Source: Candidatus Hydrogenedentota bacterium
GTDB lineage: Bacteria; Hydrogenedentota; Hydrogenedentia; Hydrogenedentales; CAILVY01
Assembly (NCBI GenBank): GCA_903837785.1
Contig: CAILVY010000001.1
Span: forward strand, 1-38,042
Direction of reading: 5' to 3'
DNA length: 38,042 bases
In this document: positions 23,488 through 32,198 of the stretch, piece by piece
Position numbering within the stretch: the stretch's first letter is position 1
How the letters are laid out: the number at the start of each line of letters is the position of its first letter
Program-made: the position numbers and the translations under genes
The notes under the pieces: model-generated
Database searches by the model: none
Told to the model about the DNA's origin: nothing
The model's input: the letters and a program-made list of their open reading frames with translations, nothing else

Positions 23488-25689
23488 TTAATCGCCACCG
23501 AAACGGTGCGGGAAAGATTCGTCCGGCGTTTGCGTGTGGCAGACGGTGCAGGTGTCGATGACGCCGGCGTGTCCCTGAAGCGCAATCGCTTGGACGTTGT
23601 CCTCGATCTTGGAGGTTGGCGTGATGGCATGTGGGCTGCCGTGGCAGGCCGAGCACATGACGCCATGATGGCCTTTCGAATTGCGGAACAACGTGTTGGG
23701 CTGCTCGAATTCAAAGCCCGCGGGCGCCATGGCGGTGTGGCAGTCGCCACAGCGCGGTTCAGTCACCCAGGGACTGCGCGACGGGTCGGCCACCGCGTTC
23801 ATGTCGCCATGGCAACTGGTGCAATCCATGCCGTTGAGGGCGTGCACATCGCGCAGACACTGGGTACGGATGCCCGGGTGGCAGGCGTAGCACGAAACGT
23901 CCAGACCTGCCTGGGCCATGCGCGACGCATGTGCCGAGTGCATCGCACGAGACAGGCTCGGGACGGTGCCACTGCCGGGGAACCCGAGGGCGGGTTGCGC
24001 ATGGCAGGCACCGCATGCGACCGGCGTACTCTGCGCCAACTGGGTTCCATGCATGCGGTCGTGCGCATTGAGGATATCCATGCCGGGGGTCATGCCGGGG
24101 GTGTTATGGCAGAGGTTGCAGCTGATCTCCCAGGATACCGGTACCACCGCCTGGGTTTGGGCGAGGTTCTGGCCGTTCTGCGAGACCGTGACCACCGCAA
24201 GCGGATACGCATTTTCGGAACCGTCGTCATCGAGCGGCGTGATCGGGATACCCGTAACGACCCAGTCGGTGCGGCCTTCCGCCGCCGCCGAGACCAGCGT
24301 GCCGTTCAGGCCGTTGCCGGTGAGGCCCACATCCGCGGGGAACGATTGTCCGAAAAGACTCGGGGCGTAGGTCCAGAAGTTGGTCTTGTTCACGGAAGTG
24401 GTGTTCGAGGGGATGCTGTAACTCACCGTAACGCCGCTCTGCACCAACTGCGGATCGCCGCCACGCCGAATCACTTGGGCGTGAAAAGTGTTGAACGGGG
24501 GCAGGATCATGAACTCGGAAAAGTCCTCGTTCATGCAGTGCATGCCCAGCTCGTTGTAGCCCAGCACGGTATAGGAGGAGGAGGTGAGTTGCTGGGTGTA
24601 AGTTCCCGATGTGGACGCTGTCTGGCCTGCCGCAATGGTGACCGACTTGCTCACGGGCTTGATCCACTTGGCGACGACGCTGAACGACACGGTATGCGTC
24701 CCCGACGGCAGGCCGGTCACGGTGGCGCCGCTGTTATGGAAGGTGCCCGCGTCCACTTGCCATTGCGCACCCGCGCTTACGGCGCCCGCCGGCTGGATGG
24801 TGACGGTCAATGAACCCGTCTGGGTCCCGTTTCCGGTGTAGGTGCCGGTGGCGGTCGTGGTGACATCGGCATTGATGGTGACTGATTGGCTGGCGGGAGC
24901 AGTCCATCCGGTGATGGTCCTGAAGGCCACTGTGTGGCTGCCGGCCGTCAGGCCGGAGACCGTGGCGCCGCTGTTCTGCAGCGCACCGCCGTCCACCTGC
25001 CATTGCGCTCCTGCGGTCACCGCAGCGGCCGGCTGGATCGTAACCGAGAGCGAACCGGTTTGCGGAATCGCCGTGGTGTAGGTGCCAGTGGCGCTTGTCG
25101 TGGCATTGGCATTGATAGTGACGGATTGGCTGGCGGGAGCGGTCCATCCGGAGACCGCCTTGAAGGCCAGCGTGTGGCTGCCGGTCGTCAGGCCGGACAG
25201 CGTCGTGCCGCTATTGCGCATGGCGCCGCCGTCGACCTGCCATTGCGCGCCTGCACTCACCGCGGCCGCCGGTTGAATCGTAACGACCAGCGAACCGGAT
25301 TGTGCGGTCTGCGCAGCATACGTGCCCGTCGCACGGGTCGTCACGTTCCTCGCTATGGCGACGCTCTGATTGGCCGGGGTGGACCATCCGGAAATGGCCT
25401 TGAAGGAAACCGTGTGCCTGCCCACGGACAGTCTGGAAACGGTTGCCCCGCTGTTGTGGTACGAGCCGCCATCCACACGCCACTGCGCGCCTGCGCTGCG
25501 CGCGGCGGCAGGTTGTATGCTTACTGTCAGTGAGCCCGAGCCTGAACTCGAGCCCGAACGGGATTCGCCATCCTCCGCCCAGGCAAGACCGGCTGAGCCA
25601 ATCAGCAGACCCACCAGGGCAAACATCAGGAACCTGGCAAGCATACGATGCTTTCGGTGGACCATTTGTCCATACATACTATACTGCAT
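23488..25689 (-). CDS. Secreted heptahaem c-type cytochrome with four PEGA-like repeats
   Basis: A 733-residue exported multihaem cytochrome. A long basic N-region leads into a signal peptide ending LAWA near residue 38. Four beta-sandwich repeats of exactly 80 residues start at 52, 132, 212 and 292. Residues about 372-520 form a haem-free domain with LGYNELGMHCMNEDFSEF and ILPPFNTFHAQV, which I have seen in other multihaem cytochromes. Seven CxxCH motifs follow at 524, 559, 600, 623, 647, 679 and 714. A probable extracytoplasmic electron carrier; no enzyme activity can be named. AGGAGA lies about 8 nt before the ATG. It precedes the decahaem gene on the same strand but has its own terminator, and both share a conserved leader, so they are probably co-regulated but separately transcribed. 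Confidence 0.9.
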   Translation of the reverse strand: MQYSMYGQMVHRKHRMLARFLMFALVGLLIGSAGLAWAEDGESRSGSSSGSGSLTVSIQPAAARSAGAQWRVDGGSYHNSGATVSRLSVGRHTVSFKAISGWSTPANQSVAIARNVTTRATGTYAAQTAQSGSLVVTIQPAAAVSAGAQWQVDGGAMRNSGTTLSGLTTGSHTLAFKAVSGWTAPASQSVTINANATTSATGTYTTAIPQTGSLSVTIQPAAAVTAGAQWQVDGGALQNSGATVSGLTAGSHTVAFRTITGWTAPASQSVTINADVTTTATGTYTGNGTQTGSLTVTIQPAGAVSAGAQWQVDAGTFHNSGATVTGLPSGTHTVSFSVVAKWIKPVSKSVTIAAGQTASTSGTYTQQLTSSSYTVLGYNELGMHCMNEDFSEFMILPPFNTFHAQVIRRGGDPQLVQSGVTVSYSIPSNTTSVNKTNFWTYAPSLFGQSFPADVGLTGNGLNGTLVSAAAEGRTDWVVTGIPITPLDDDGSENAYPLAVVTVSQNGQNLAQTQAVVPVSWEISCNLCHNTPGMTPGMDILNAHDRMHGTQLAQSTPVACGACHAQPALGFPGSGTVPSLSRAMHSAHASRMAQAGLDVSCYACHPGIRTQCLRDVHALNGMDCTSCHGDMNAVADPSRSPWVTEPRCGDCHTAMAPAGFEFEQPNTLFRNSKGHHGVMCSACHGSPHAITPTSKIEDNVQAIALQGHAGVIDTCTVCHTQTPDESFPHRFGGD
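24595..25536 (-). repeat. Four tandem 80-residue PEGA-like repeats
   Basis: Period 240 bp exactly for the first three steps. Units 2 and 3 are especially similar in DNA (for example GATTGGCTGGCGGGAGC occurs in both), indicating a recent internal duplication or ongoing unequal exchange. Confidence 0.88.
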
Positions 25690-25708
25690 ACTTCAATTCT
25701 CCTTTTTA

Positions 25709-25954
25709 CCTGCACACACACTCGGTCTGGAACTACTGCACGTCAGTTGCGAAATTCTACCCCGCAAATTCGTGTCTCGCCTCAGTAGGAAGTCCTTAGG
25801 GTGGGAGTGCTTTCACACTTGTTTCTCACTGGGCGAATAATGTGAAAGGCAGGCTACAAGATGCGCAAAATATGAGTTTAGCGTAAAACCGGGCGAAAAA
25901 AGTGATGCTAAAATTTCTTTTATTACGCTTAGTGTACTTCCTGAAAACACGTAG
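25709..25954 (-). promoter_or_regulatory. Conserved long leader upstream of the heptahaem cytochrome
   Basis: Counterpart of 23053-23297. The same four blocks occur at the same spacing: CCTGCACACACA at 25709; AAATTCTACCC to CTCGCCTCAGTAGGA at about 25752-25790; TGCGCAAAA to AAAAAAGTG at about 25862-25905; GAAAACACGTAG at 25943. The region is clearly more AT-rich than its surroundings. It ends just upstream of the AGGAGA ribosome-binding site at about 25700. Confidence 0.65.
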
Positions 25955-26241
25955 GCGGCAACCTGTTCGCTTCAAAAAAGGGATTCGCTCTGCAAAAGAA
26001 GACGCAAAGATCACAAGTCCCGGCCTTGCACCGCCACGTGGTGGGGAGGCAGAAATCAAGATTCCGCCTGGCGTTCTGGCATGGCACAATTCAGCGATTC
26101 CGTGACGGACACACCACTCTCCCGCAGGTTTCGTTTGGGGCTGCGCAGTCTGGCATAATCCCGGCGGCGCGGCGGCATCCGGCGCGCTATTTGCCAAGGG
26201 AAAGGTCCGCGAAAGGGCGGCCGACGTGAAAGGGACAGGAG
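25955..26241. other. Intergenic region between cytochrome leader and PL22-like gene
   Basis: No gene is supported here. A possible plus-strand extended -10 (TGGCATAAT, 26151-26159) without a clear -35 lies 83 nt before the ATG at 26242. A short palindrome CCACGTGG occurs near 26035. Otherwise nothing is visible. Confidence 0.4.
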
Positions 26242-27468
26242 ATGGCGCGGTTAGTCTGTGTCGCAGGGTTGCTGGTGATCGCGGCGGTTTCGGCGGTGGC
26301 GGAAGCGGGATTGAGCAAGGGGTATTCGCTGCCGGTGTTTCCCCGGGAGGACAGTGTCCAAAAGGATGGGGAAACCGGCACGGAGCTGCTGTTTCTCACG
26401 AACGCGAAGTACAAAGACACGAACCTGTATTTTCATCAGCGTTCGTGGCTGGCGGACAGTTCGCTGATCCTCTTCTTTTCGTCGCGCGAACAGGGCGGCC
26501 TGATGGGATATGTGGTGGAGACGGGCGAGTTGACGCAGATCACCGCCGCGGACGGAACGAAGCTCCACAATCCGACGGCGGCCTTGAACCGTAACAGCGT
26601 GTTTGCGATGTCGGGCGACCGGGTGCTGGAGATCCAGTTGACGATATCCGTCAAGGAACGCAAGGGCGTGAAGCACGCGAAGGTGACGGCGCGCGAGCGG
26701 GCGTTGTGCACGGTCAAGGGGGTTGACGTCTATCTCAACGAGAGCTGCGACGGGCGCTATCTCGCGGCTGGCGGGGGGAACCTCGAAGGCGCGGGGAAGG
26801 CGGGGCTGCTGCTAATCGATGAGGTGACGGGCGCCTGGGAGCGCTTGTGCGACATGCCGGCGGGCGTGACGTACCACGGGCACGTTCAATGGAGCATCAC
26901 GAACCCGTATTGGATCAGTTTCGCGGGCGAACCGGACCGGCTGTGGGTGGTGGACATTCGCGACCGGAAGCCGTGGTGCCCGTATCATCAGCAGAAGGAC
27001 GAGATGGTGACGCATGAGTCGTGGTGGCTGAATGACGAACTGATCTTCTGCGGCGGGACTCATCCCAAGCCCACGGAGGATTCACATCTCAAGGCGATTG
27101 ACCTGCGTGCGGGCACTGTTCGGATCATCGGCGAAGGAAGCTGGTGGCCGGGCGCGTCGAGCGCGGAGATCGCCAAGCGGAACTGGTGGCATGCGTCGGG
27201 AAGCCCCGATGGCCGGTGGATGGCGGGCGACAACTGGCACGGCGACATCATGCTGTTCGACGGCAAGACATCGCGGCCGAAATCGCTCACTACGAATCAC
27301 CGCACGTATGGCAGCGGGGAGCATCCGGAGGTCGGGTGGGATCGCAAGGGAAAGCAGGTGATCTTTGGATCGCATAAGATCGGCGGGGTGACGTGCTGCG
27401 TGGCGACGGTGCCCGAGGCCTGGCAGAAAGAATTGGACGGCACGCGCATCGGCCTGGAAGCGAAATAA
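26242..27468 (+). CDS. Secreted oligogalacturonate-lyase-like beta-propeller (PL22-like)
   Basis: A 408-residue protein with a signal peptide (about 1-20, ending AVAEA). The rest reads as a seven-bladed propeller of the TolB/PL22 type: HQRSWLADSSLILFFSSREQG, then TGELTQITAADG, then HGHVQWSITNPYWISFAGEP, then THESWWLNDELIFCGG, and a last blade with SPDGRWMAGDNWHGDIMLF. The His-rich positions match the pattern I remember for oligogalacturonate lyases, which cleave unsaturated digalacturonate and similar oligomers by beta-elimination. True family 22 members are usually cytoplasmic, so substrate and activity are uncertain. It opens a three-gene operon (33 nt and 4 nt gaps) with an isomerase/epimerase and a dehydrogenase, which fits sugar-acid catabolism. 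Shine-Dalgarno AAAGGG lies 7 nt upstream. Confidence 0.72.
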   Translation: MARLVCVAGLLVIAAVSAVAEAGLSKGYSLPVFPREDSVQKDGETGTELLFLTNAKYKDTNLYFHQRSWLADSSLILFFSSREQGGLMGYVVETGELTQITAADGTKLHNPTAALNRNSVFAMSGDRVLEIQLTISVKERKGVKHAKVTARERALCTVKGVDVYLNESCDGRYLAAGGGNLEGAGKAGLLLIDEVTGAWERLCDMPAGVTYHGHVQWSITNPYWISFAGEPDRLWVVDIRDRKPWCPYHQQKDEMVTHESWWLNDELIFCGGTHPKPTEDSHLKAIDLRAGTVRIIGEGSWWPGASSAEIAKRNWWHASGSPDGRWMAGDNWHGDIMLFDGKTSRPKSLTTNHRTYGSGEHPEVGWDRKGKQVIFGSHKIGGVTCCVATVPEAWQKELDGTRIGLEAK

Positions 27469-27501
27469 GCAGACGCAAAGACGGACTGGAGGAGACTCGT
27501 A

Positions 27502-28353
27502 ATGCAACTCAGTGTGGCCGGCTACAGTTTTCACCGGAACCTGGAATCCGGGAAACAGGATTTTTTCAAGCATATCACCGACTGCCGTGATCTCGGCATG
27601 ACGCAACTCGATCCGTGGAACGCGCAATTGGCTCCGATTTGCGCCGGAGACGAAGTGTTCCGCGCGGGGTCGGACCCGGCCCATGCGGTCCTGAGCGCGC
27701 AGGACGACGCGTATCTTTTGCGGGTGCGGCAGGCGGCGGATGCGGCCGGGATGCCGTTCGGCTGCATCGCCGTGGACGGCGCGCACATTTACGAGCCGAC
27801 GGAGGAGGCGCGCGCGGCAAACCGGCGCCTGGCGGACCGCTGGATCGACGTGGCAGTGATCCTGGGCGCGCCTCAGGTGCGCATTGATGCGGGCGGTCCC
27901 GAGGAAATGCCTGGAGAGGTCTTCGAGATCATCGTCGCGGGATATCGGGATCTGGTCGACCGCGCGGCCAAGAAGGGCATCGAGATCCTGATGGAGAACC
28001 ACTGGGGGCCCAGCCTCATCCCGGAGAACGTGGTGAAGATCCTCGAGGCCGTAGAGGGGCTCGGGCTGCTCTTCGACACGAACAACTGGGGTCCGGGCTT
28101 GCGCGAGCATGGCTGGGAACTGTGCGCACGTTATGCCCGATCGACGCACGTCAAGACTTTCGGGTTCGACGCACAGGGGAATGATCCCTCCGTGGACCTG
28201 GACCGCGCGATTCGCCTCGTGGTCGAGGCGGGCTATACGGGCTGCTGGGGCATCGAGAGTTGTCCGGAAGACGGGGACGAGTATGGGGCGGTAGAAAAGA
28301 CGGCCGCGCTGATCAAACGCAACCTGAAGGCGCTCGGCGTGGCGGAGGCATAA
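27502..28353 (+). CDS. Sugar phosphate isomerase/epimerase family TIM barrel
   Basis: A 283-residue cytoplasmic protein of the xylose-isomerase-like (AP endonuclease 2) superfamily. Candidate metal ligands and catalytic residues are Glu165 and His167 in [10 protein letters not shown], Asp192 in LLFDTNNWG, His216 in STHVKTFGF, and Glu252 in [11 protein letters not shown]. Members isomerise or epimerise keto-sugars or sugar acids, often next to Gfo/Idh/MocA dehydrogenases, as here (4-nt gap). GGAGGAG lies 7 nt before the ATG. The exact sugar cannot be read. Confidence 0.88.
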   Translation: MQLSVAGYSFHRNLESGKQDFFKHITDCRDLGMTQLDPWNAQLAPICAGDEVFRAGSDPAHAVLSAQDDAYLLRVRQAADAAGMPFGCIAVDGAHIYEPTEEARAANRRLADRWIDVAVILGAPQVRIDAGGPEEMPGEVFEIIVAGYRDLVDRAAKKGIEILMENHWGPSLIPENVVKILEAVEGLGLLFDTNNWGPGLREHGWELCARYARSTHVKTFGFDAQGNDPSVDLDRAIRLVVEAGYTGCWGIESCPEDGDEYGAVEKTAALIKRNLKALGVAEA

Positions 28354-28357
28354 TCTC

Positions 28358-29512
28358 ATGGCAGCGAGAGGGGCATCGAAGAAAGTTCGCATCGGCGTGA
28401 TCGGCGTCGGGCAAATCGGTAAACAGCATCTTGAGAACTACAGCCGGATTCCCGGCGTGGAGGTGGCCGCCATCGCGGACATCGACAAGCCGGAGGCGCG
28501 GCGGGTGGGCAAGCTGCACGGGATCCCGAGCGTCTATTTCGAAGCGTTCGAGCTGCTTGCGCGCAAGGATATCGAAGCGGTGGATGTGTGCCTGCACAAC
28601 AACCTCCACATGCCTTACAGCGTGGCGGCGCTTCAGGCCGGGAAGCATGTGTATTGCGAGAAGCCGATGGCCGGCGCGTTCCGCGATGCCGAGAAGATGC
28701 TTGCCGAGGCGCGCGCGCGAAAGCGGATGCTGTCGATCCAGCTTTCGACGCTGTTCTCGCGGGAAACGAAGGCGGCCAAGATCCTCATAGACGAGGGGCA
28801 TCTCGGGCGATTGTATCATGCGCGTTCGACGGGGTTCCGGCGCCGCGGACGGCCCTTTGTGGACGGCTACGGGACGGAGAAGTTCGTCCAGAAGAGCATT
28901 GCCTCCGGCGGGGCGCTCTTCGACATGGGCGTGTATCACATCTCGAATATCCTGTATCTCCTGGGGAATCCGGCGGTGCTGACGATCACGGGGAAGGCGT
29001 ATCAGGAGACCGCGATGGACTCGGCGCGCCGCGCGGCCAGCGGCTACAGCGTGGAGGAACTTGGCGTGGGCTTCGTGCGGCTGTCCGGCGGCATCACGCT
29101 CGATATCATCGAGTCCTGGGCCGTGCATCTGAATCCCTTTGAGGGTTCGTCCGTGCTGGGAAGCGACGGCGGCGTTCGCCTGGAACCCTTCGGGTACTAT
29201 CGCAACATCGGCGACCTGGAACTGGACGCGACAGTCAATCTGGACACGCTTCAGTGGCGACTGCACACCGTGCGCGAAGTGGGCGATGTCTACGACAGCC
29301 CGCAGCATCACTGGGCGGCGGCGTTGCAGGGCCGCGTGGAACTCCTGCCCACGGCCGAAATCGCGCTGAACACGATGCTGATCTCGGAAGGGATCTATCT
29401 TTCAAGCCGGCTTGGGCGGGAGGTCAGCGCGGATGAGGTCCGGGAACTGTCGGAGTCGCTGGCGGTCGCGATCGGGAAGCCCGGGCGCAAGGGGAAGCCG
29501 GGCGCACGGTAG
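28358..29512 (+). CDS. Gfo/Idh/MocA family oxidoreductase
   Basis: A 384-residue NAD(P)-dependent dehydrogenase. The Rossmann motif is GVIGVGQIG (Gly16, Gly18, Gly21), followed by the acidic end of beta-2 (IADIDK), [13 protein letters not shown], and the family's EKP motif (Glu101-Lys102-Pro103). The C-terminal alpha/beta domain includes [20 protein letters not shown] with the conserved Asp and His. It probably oxidises a sugar or sugar acid made by the upstream isomerase. The N-terminus has no signal peptide and the C-terminus is basic (GRKGKPGAR). GGAGG of the ribosome-binding site lies inside the end of the upstream gene. It is convergent with the TauE/SafE gene with a 41-nt gap and no visible terminator. 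Confidence 0.92.
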   Translation: MAARGASKKVRIGVIGVGQIGKQHLENYSRIPGVEVAAIADIDKPEARRVGKLHGIPSVYFEAFELLARKDIEAVDVCLHNNLHMPYSVAALQAGKHVYCEKPMAGAFRDAEKMLAEARARKRMLSIQLSTLFSRETKAAKILIDEGHLGRLYHARSTGFRRRGRPFVDGYGTEKFVQKSIASGGALFDMGVYHISNILYLLGNPAVLTITGKAYQETAMDSARRAASGYSVEELGVGFVRLSGGITLDIIESWAVHLNPFEGSSVLGSDGGVRLEPFGYYRNIGDLELDATVNLDTLQWRLHTVREVGDVYDSPQHHWAAALQGRVELLPTAEIALNTMLISEGIYLSSRLGREVSADEVRELSESLAVAIGKPGRKGKPGAR

Positions 29513-29553
29513 ATGGCCGGGATGGACGCAGGAACATGGCCGTCTCGGGGGTG

Positions 29554-29940
29554 TCAGAGGCGGCTCGCCACGTAGTCCCAGAGGAGGTATCGGGCGCCGA
29601 CGGCGAGGAGGAAGAGGCCGTAGAGCTTCTTCATGAGTTGATCACTCACGAAGACCTGGTTGGCGAAGAGGGCGCCGAGGAGGTTGCCGATGATCAGGCC
29701 GATGGCGAGGAGGATGCCCTGGCGGATGTTCACGTTTCCCGCGCGGTAGTAGACGATGGCCGCGAGGATGCCGATGGGGAAGATTTGCGCGATGATGGAA
29801 GTGCCGGTCGAGAGCTTCTGCGACATGCCGAGCAGGAGCACGAGGGCGGGAACCATGATGGCACCGCCGCCGATGCCGAACATTCCGCCGGCGATGCCCG
29901 CGACAAAACCGACTAGAAGAATGGGCCAGATCATATCCAT
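29554..29940 (-). CDS. Half-size TauE/SafE family membrane transporter
   Basis: A 128-residue membrane protein with four predicted helices. It carries the TauE/SafE motif GGMFGIGGGAIMVPALVLLL followed by QKLSTGTS. Full family members have about 250 residues and two such repeats; this one holds only one, as do other short members that are thought to dimerise. A role in sulfite, sulfonate or other organic anion export is the family expectation; the neighbouring sulfatase and OTR-like cytochrome make sulfur anions attractive but unproven. The ATG at 29940 was chosen since GAAGG lies about 10 nt upstream; the ATG at 29988 has no Shine-Dalgarno and a hydrophilic extension. Confidence 0.85.
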   Translation of the reverse strand: MDMIWPILLVGFVAGIAGGMFGIGGGAIMVPALVLLLGMSQKLSTGTSIIAQIFPIGILAAIVYYRAGNVNIRQGILLAIGLIIGNLLGALFANQVFVSDQLMKKLYGLFLLAVGARYLLWDYVASRL

Positions 29941-30091
29941 GATGTGCTTGCCTTCTGTGGGAGCCCGGGGTTCTTGCATGCGTTTCATGCCGGCAGTATG
30001 CTAGCAGATGCCCGGAGGCGCATCCCACTTGCGCCGATGTACGGCCGGGAGGGGTTTCTTCGGCCGTGGCCACGATGGGAAGGAGATCCTT

Positions 30092-30769
30092 TTGGGAAGC
30101 AGCTTGTTCATGATCATCGAGGCCTATACAAACACCTGGAACCTGTGTGCAGCGTTTCTCCTCTTCTTCGCCGCCGTGGCTGTCCTCGCGCACTGGTTCC
30201 GCGCGCCCCGGCTCGACTTCCAGATTGCCGCACGGCGGACGTTTTGGACGTGCCTGATTCCGGGATTCGGTCTTCTTGCGGTCTGTCTCACGCTCATTGA
30301 CAAGCCGCACTTTCACGTATCGGCCATAACGAACGATTGGCTGTTCATGTTCTCTGCGTTTCTGGGGGTGCCTGTGGCCGTGCCTTTGCTTGCGGGGGCC
30401 GCCTGGGCCTCGGCGCACGGGGTGCAGCGCACGCCCGTCCAAGCATCCTCCTTCGCCCTGGTGCTCCTGGGGACCTTCGGGCTGGCCTGCGCCGCCTCCA
30501 ATATTCATGATGTGGTTTGGTGCGGCGTAATCACGGAAGGCTACACCCGCCATCATCCCGCCGGGTACGACCTCGATGTCTTCGTGGCCTTCGGCGAGCG
30601 GTTCGGGATTTCGCGGGAGATCCTGGCGGACTATGCGACGCTGGGGCCCTGTGCCGCGGTCATGGTCTTTGGAGAACTGCTTGTCGCGGCGGCCTGCTTT
30701 CGCCGACTCGGCAGGATGGGCGGGAAACGGGGCGATGCGGCTACTGTTGCGCCGTCGGGCGAACAGTGA
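30092..30769 (+). CDS. Polytopic membrane protein of unknown function
   Basis: A 225-residue protein with about six hydrophobic segments (around NLCAAFLLFFAAVAVLAHW, FWTCLIPGFGLLAVCLTLI, WLFMFSAFLGVPVAVPLLAG, SFALVLLGTFGLACAAS, and LGPCAAVMVFGELLVAAACF). A His-rich loop (KPHFHVS) and NIHDVVWCGVITEGYTRHH are notable. I do not recognise the family. The best ribosome-binding site (AAGGAG at 30080-30085) is 6 nt before an in-frame TTG at 30092; the first ATG after it is at 30110 with no good site, and the ATG at 30008 would add an unlikely hydrophilic leader. The 3' end overlaps the remnant phosphoesterase on the other strand by 29 bp. Confidence 0.62.
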   Translation: MGSSLFMIIEAYTNTWNLCAAFLLFFAAVAVLAHWFRAPRLDFQIAARRTFWTCLIPGFGLLAVCLTLIDKPHFHVSAITNDWLFMFSAFLGVPVAVPLLAGAAWASAHGVQRTPVQASSFALVLLGTFGLACAASNIHDVVWCGVITEGYTRHHPAGYDLDVFVAFGERFGISREILADYATLGPCAAVMVFGELLVAAACFRRLGRMGGKRGDAATVAPSGEQ

Positions 30770-31330
30770 TTAGGGTGATTTCCGGTCGGCACAAGAATCG
30801 GATTTGCGGGGCGGGCGGGGGTTCAAGCCCCAAGCCACGGCTCGTGTAAACGACTGTGTGGCCAACGCGATCCACGCCTGCCTCGAAACGTTTGCGCGTG
30901 CTCGATTTAGTCAGAATGGCTCCCCAGAACGGCAGGCGGACTTGTCCGCCGTGCGTATGGCCGCACAAATACAGGTCGGCTCCGTGGGCCGCACTCTCCT
31001 CCGCCAGCCGGGGCATGTGATTCATTATGACGCGGAAATCCGAATCGGACATGGCGCGGTATGCCGCCTCGCGCCCTTTGGCAGGAAACAGTCCGCAAAG
31101 GCCAATGCGGTCCGGCCCATGCTTCAGGACTCGACCCTCGTTGTTCAGCACGGCGAGGTCCGGCGCGGCCGAGTTCAACAGTTCCGGATCGTCATATCCG
31201 ATACAGGCAAACACGCCGAGCGGCGCACGCGCCACGCAAAGAATAAGACGGGCAACAGCGGCGTCAGCACGGTCAAGGCGAGCAGCGACAATCCAATCAA
31301 TTCGAACGTGGCGCCGGTTATTGGAGGCAT
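30741..31330 (-). pseudogene. Decayed metallophosphoesterase (YkuE-like), internal deletion and frameshift
   Basis: Remnant of a membrane-anchored calcineurin-like phosphoesterase. The N-terminal anchor (PPITGATFELIG then LTVLTPLLPVLFFAWRVRR) is in one frame; the C-terminal half is in another, joined near 31220-31240. The C-terminal half has LAVLNNEG, a conserved His (VIMNHMPRLAE), and LCGHTHGGQVRLP, the last metal site. The middle part, with the DxH and GDxx motifs, is missing (roughly 80-90 residues by comparison with family length), and the GNHD motif reads GYDD. The 164-codon open stretch could be translated from the GTG at 31235 but would lack the catalytic centre. It lies 53 nt after the M23 gene on the same strand. 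Confidence 0.72.
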
Positions 31331-31383
31331 ACTGCAGGGGGAACTCCCGAGGCTTCGTTTAGTGCTGCGTGCCACATGGCGTG

Positions 31384-32016
31384 CTAGTTTCGCGATTCCG
31401 CCGCTTGAGTCTGAGGCGGCGTCACCCCCGCCGTGTAGCGCTTGAACATGCGGGGAATCCCGGCATCCTTGAGCACGTCCGAGAACGTGATGGGTTGGGT
31501 GCCCTTTCGGTCCTTGTCCGTCACGTGAAAATGGAGATGGGGCAACATGCTGTTGCCGACATGGCCGCTCTCGGCAATCACCTGGCCCTGTTGTATCACG
31601 TCGCCGACGGCCACGCGGCTGCCGTCTTTTCGGATATGGAGGTAGTTTCCCAGCGTCCCATCCTCATGCTGGATCACGACGAGATTGTTGGGCCAGTGAT
31701 ATCCGTGGCCATCGTGTTCGGCCACGACGCGAATGACTTTTCCGGCGCGCGCCGCCCGGATTTCCGTGCCGAGGGGCATGGCGAAGTCATAGGCGAATTC
31801 CTCACGTCCGCGATGGCTGACGACAGCCCGGTTGCTTTGAATGCACAAGAAGGTCTTGCCCACTTCCCAAGGGAGCCGGTACGGAGAGGTTCGGGCGTCG
31901 GGATACTGCGCGAAGTTTCGGGGCCCGGTGAAGATGAGATAAGCGCCCACGGCCGACGCCAGAATCACAAGGAGAATTGCCGCGACCACCCGCCATACCC
32001 CGTGCATCATGCGCAT
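31384..32016 (-). CDS. Membrane-anchored M23 family metallopeptidase
   Basis: A 210-residue protein with one N-terminal helix (about 6-28) and an extracytoplasmic LytM/M23 domain. The zinc-site motifs are SHRGREEFAYDFAMP (His and Asp ligands), NYLHI, and the HxH motif in LPHLHFHV. PLGTEIRAARAGKVIRV is the typical beta-core. Such enzymes cut peptidoglycan cross-links or are non-catalytic regulators; the ligand set looks complete. The ATG at 32016 has GAGAGG 6 nt upstream, better than the start at 32043. It ends with a short Gln/Ala tail. It is divergent from the cupin gene. Confidence 0.88.
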   Translation of the reverse strand: MRMMHGVWRVVAAILLVILASAVGAYLIFTGPRNFAQYPDARTSPYRLPWEVGKTFLCIQSNRAVVSHRGREEFAYDFAMPLGTEIRAARAGKVIRVVAEHDGHGYHWPNNLVVIQHEDGTLGNYLHIRKDGSRVAVGDVIQQGQVIAESGHVGNSMLPHLHFHVTDKDRKGTQPITFSDVLKDAGIPRMFKRYTAGVTPPQTQAAESRN

Positions 32017-32094
32017 CAGAAACCTCTCTGTCTTTGCACCCACTCGCGTTGTCCGAGGGAACGCCGGCCGACGCCTCTGGCTGGAAGCGAGGAA

Positions 32095-32100
32095 AGTATA
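32095..32100 (-). promoter_or_regulatory. Candidate extended -10 promoter for the M23 gene
   Basis: On the minus strand TGCTATACT gives an extended -10 with TATACT (five of six consensus). No clear -35 at the proper spacing. It lies about 80 nt before the ATG at 32016. Confidence 0.35.
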
Positions 32101-32198
32101 GCACGAAAAGAAAACGCCCTCTTTGGATGTTACTGGGTCAAAGGCAATCCGGAAACACGCGCGTCAACGCGCCCCGGTCAACGATGAGGAGACAGGTC

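Noticed and set aside
23173-24813. 546-codon plus-strand frame opposite the heptahaem cytochrome
   Set aside because: Antisense shadow without motifs; it also crosses the leader and terminator.
22181-25536. Possible CRISPR array from regular repeats
   Set aside because: The 237-240 bp periods are protein repeats in open frames with no 25-40 bp repeat and unique spacers.
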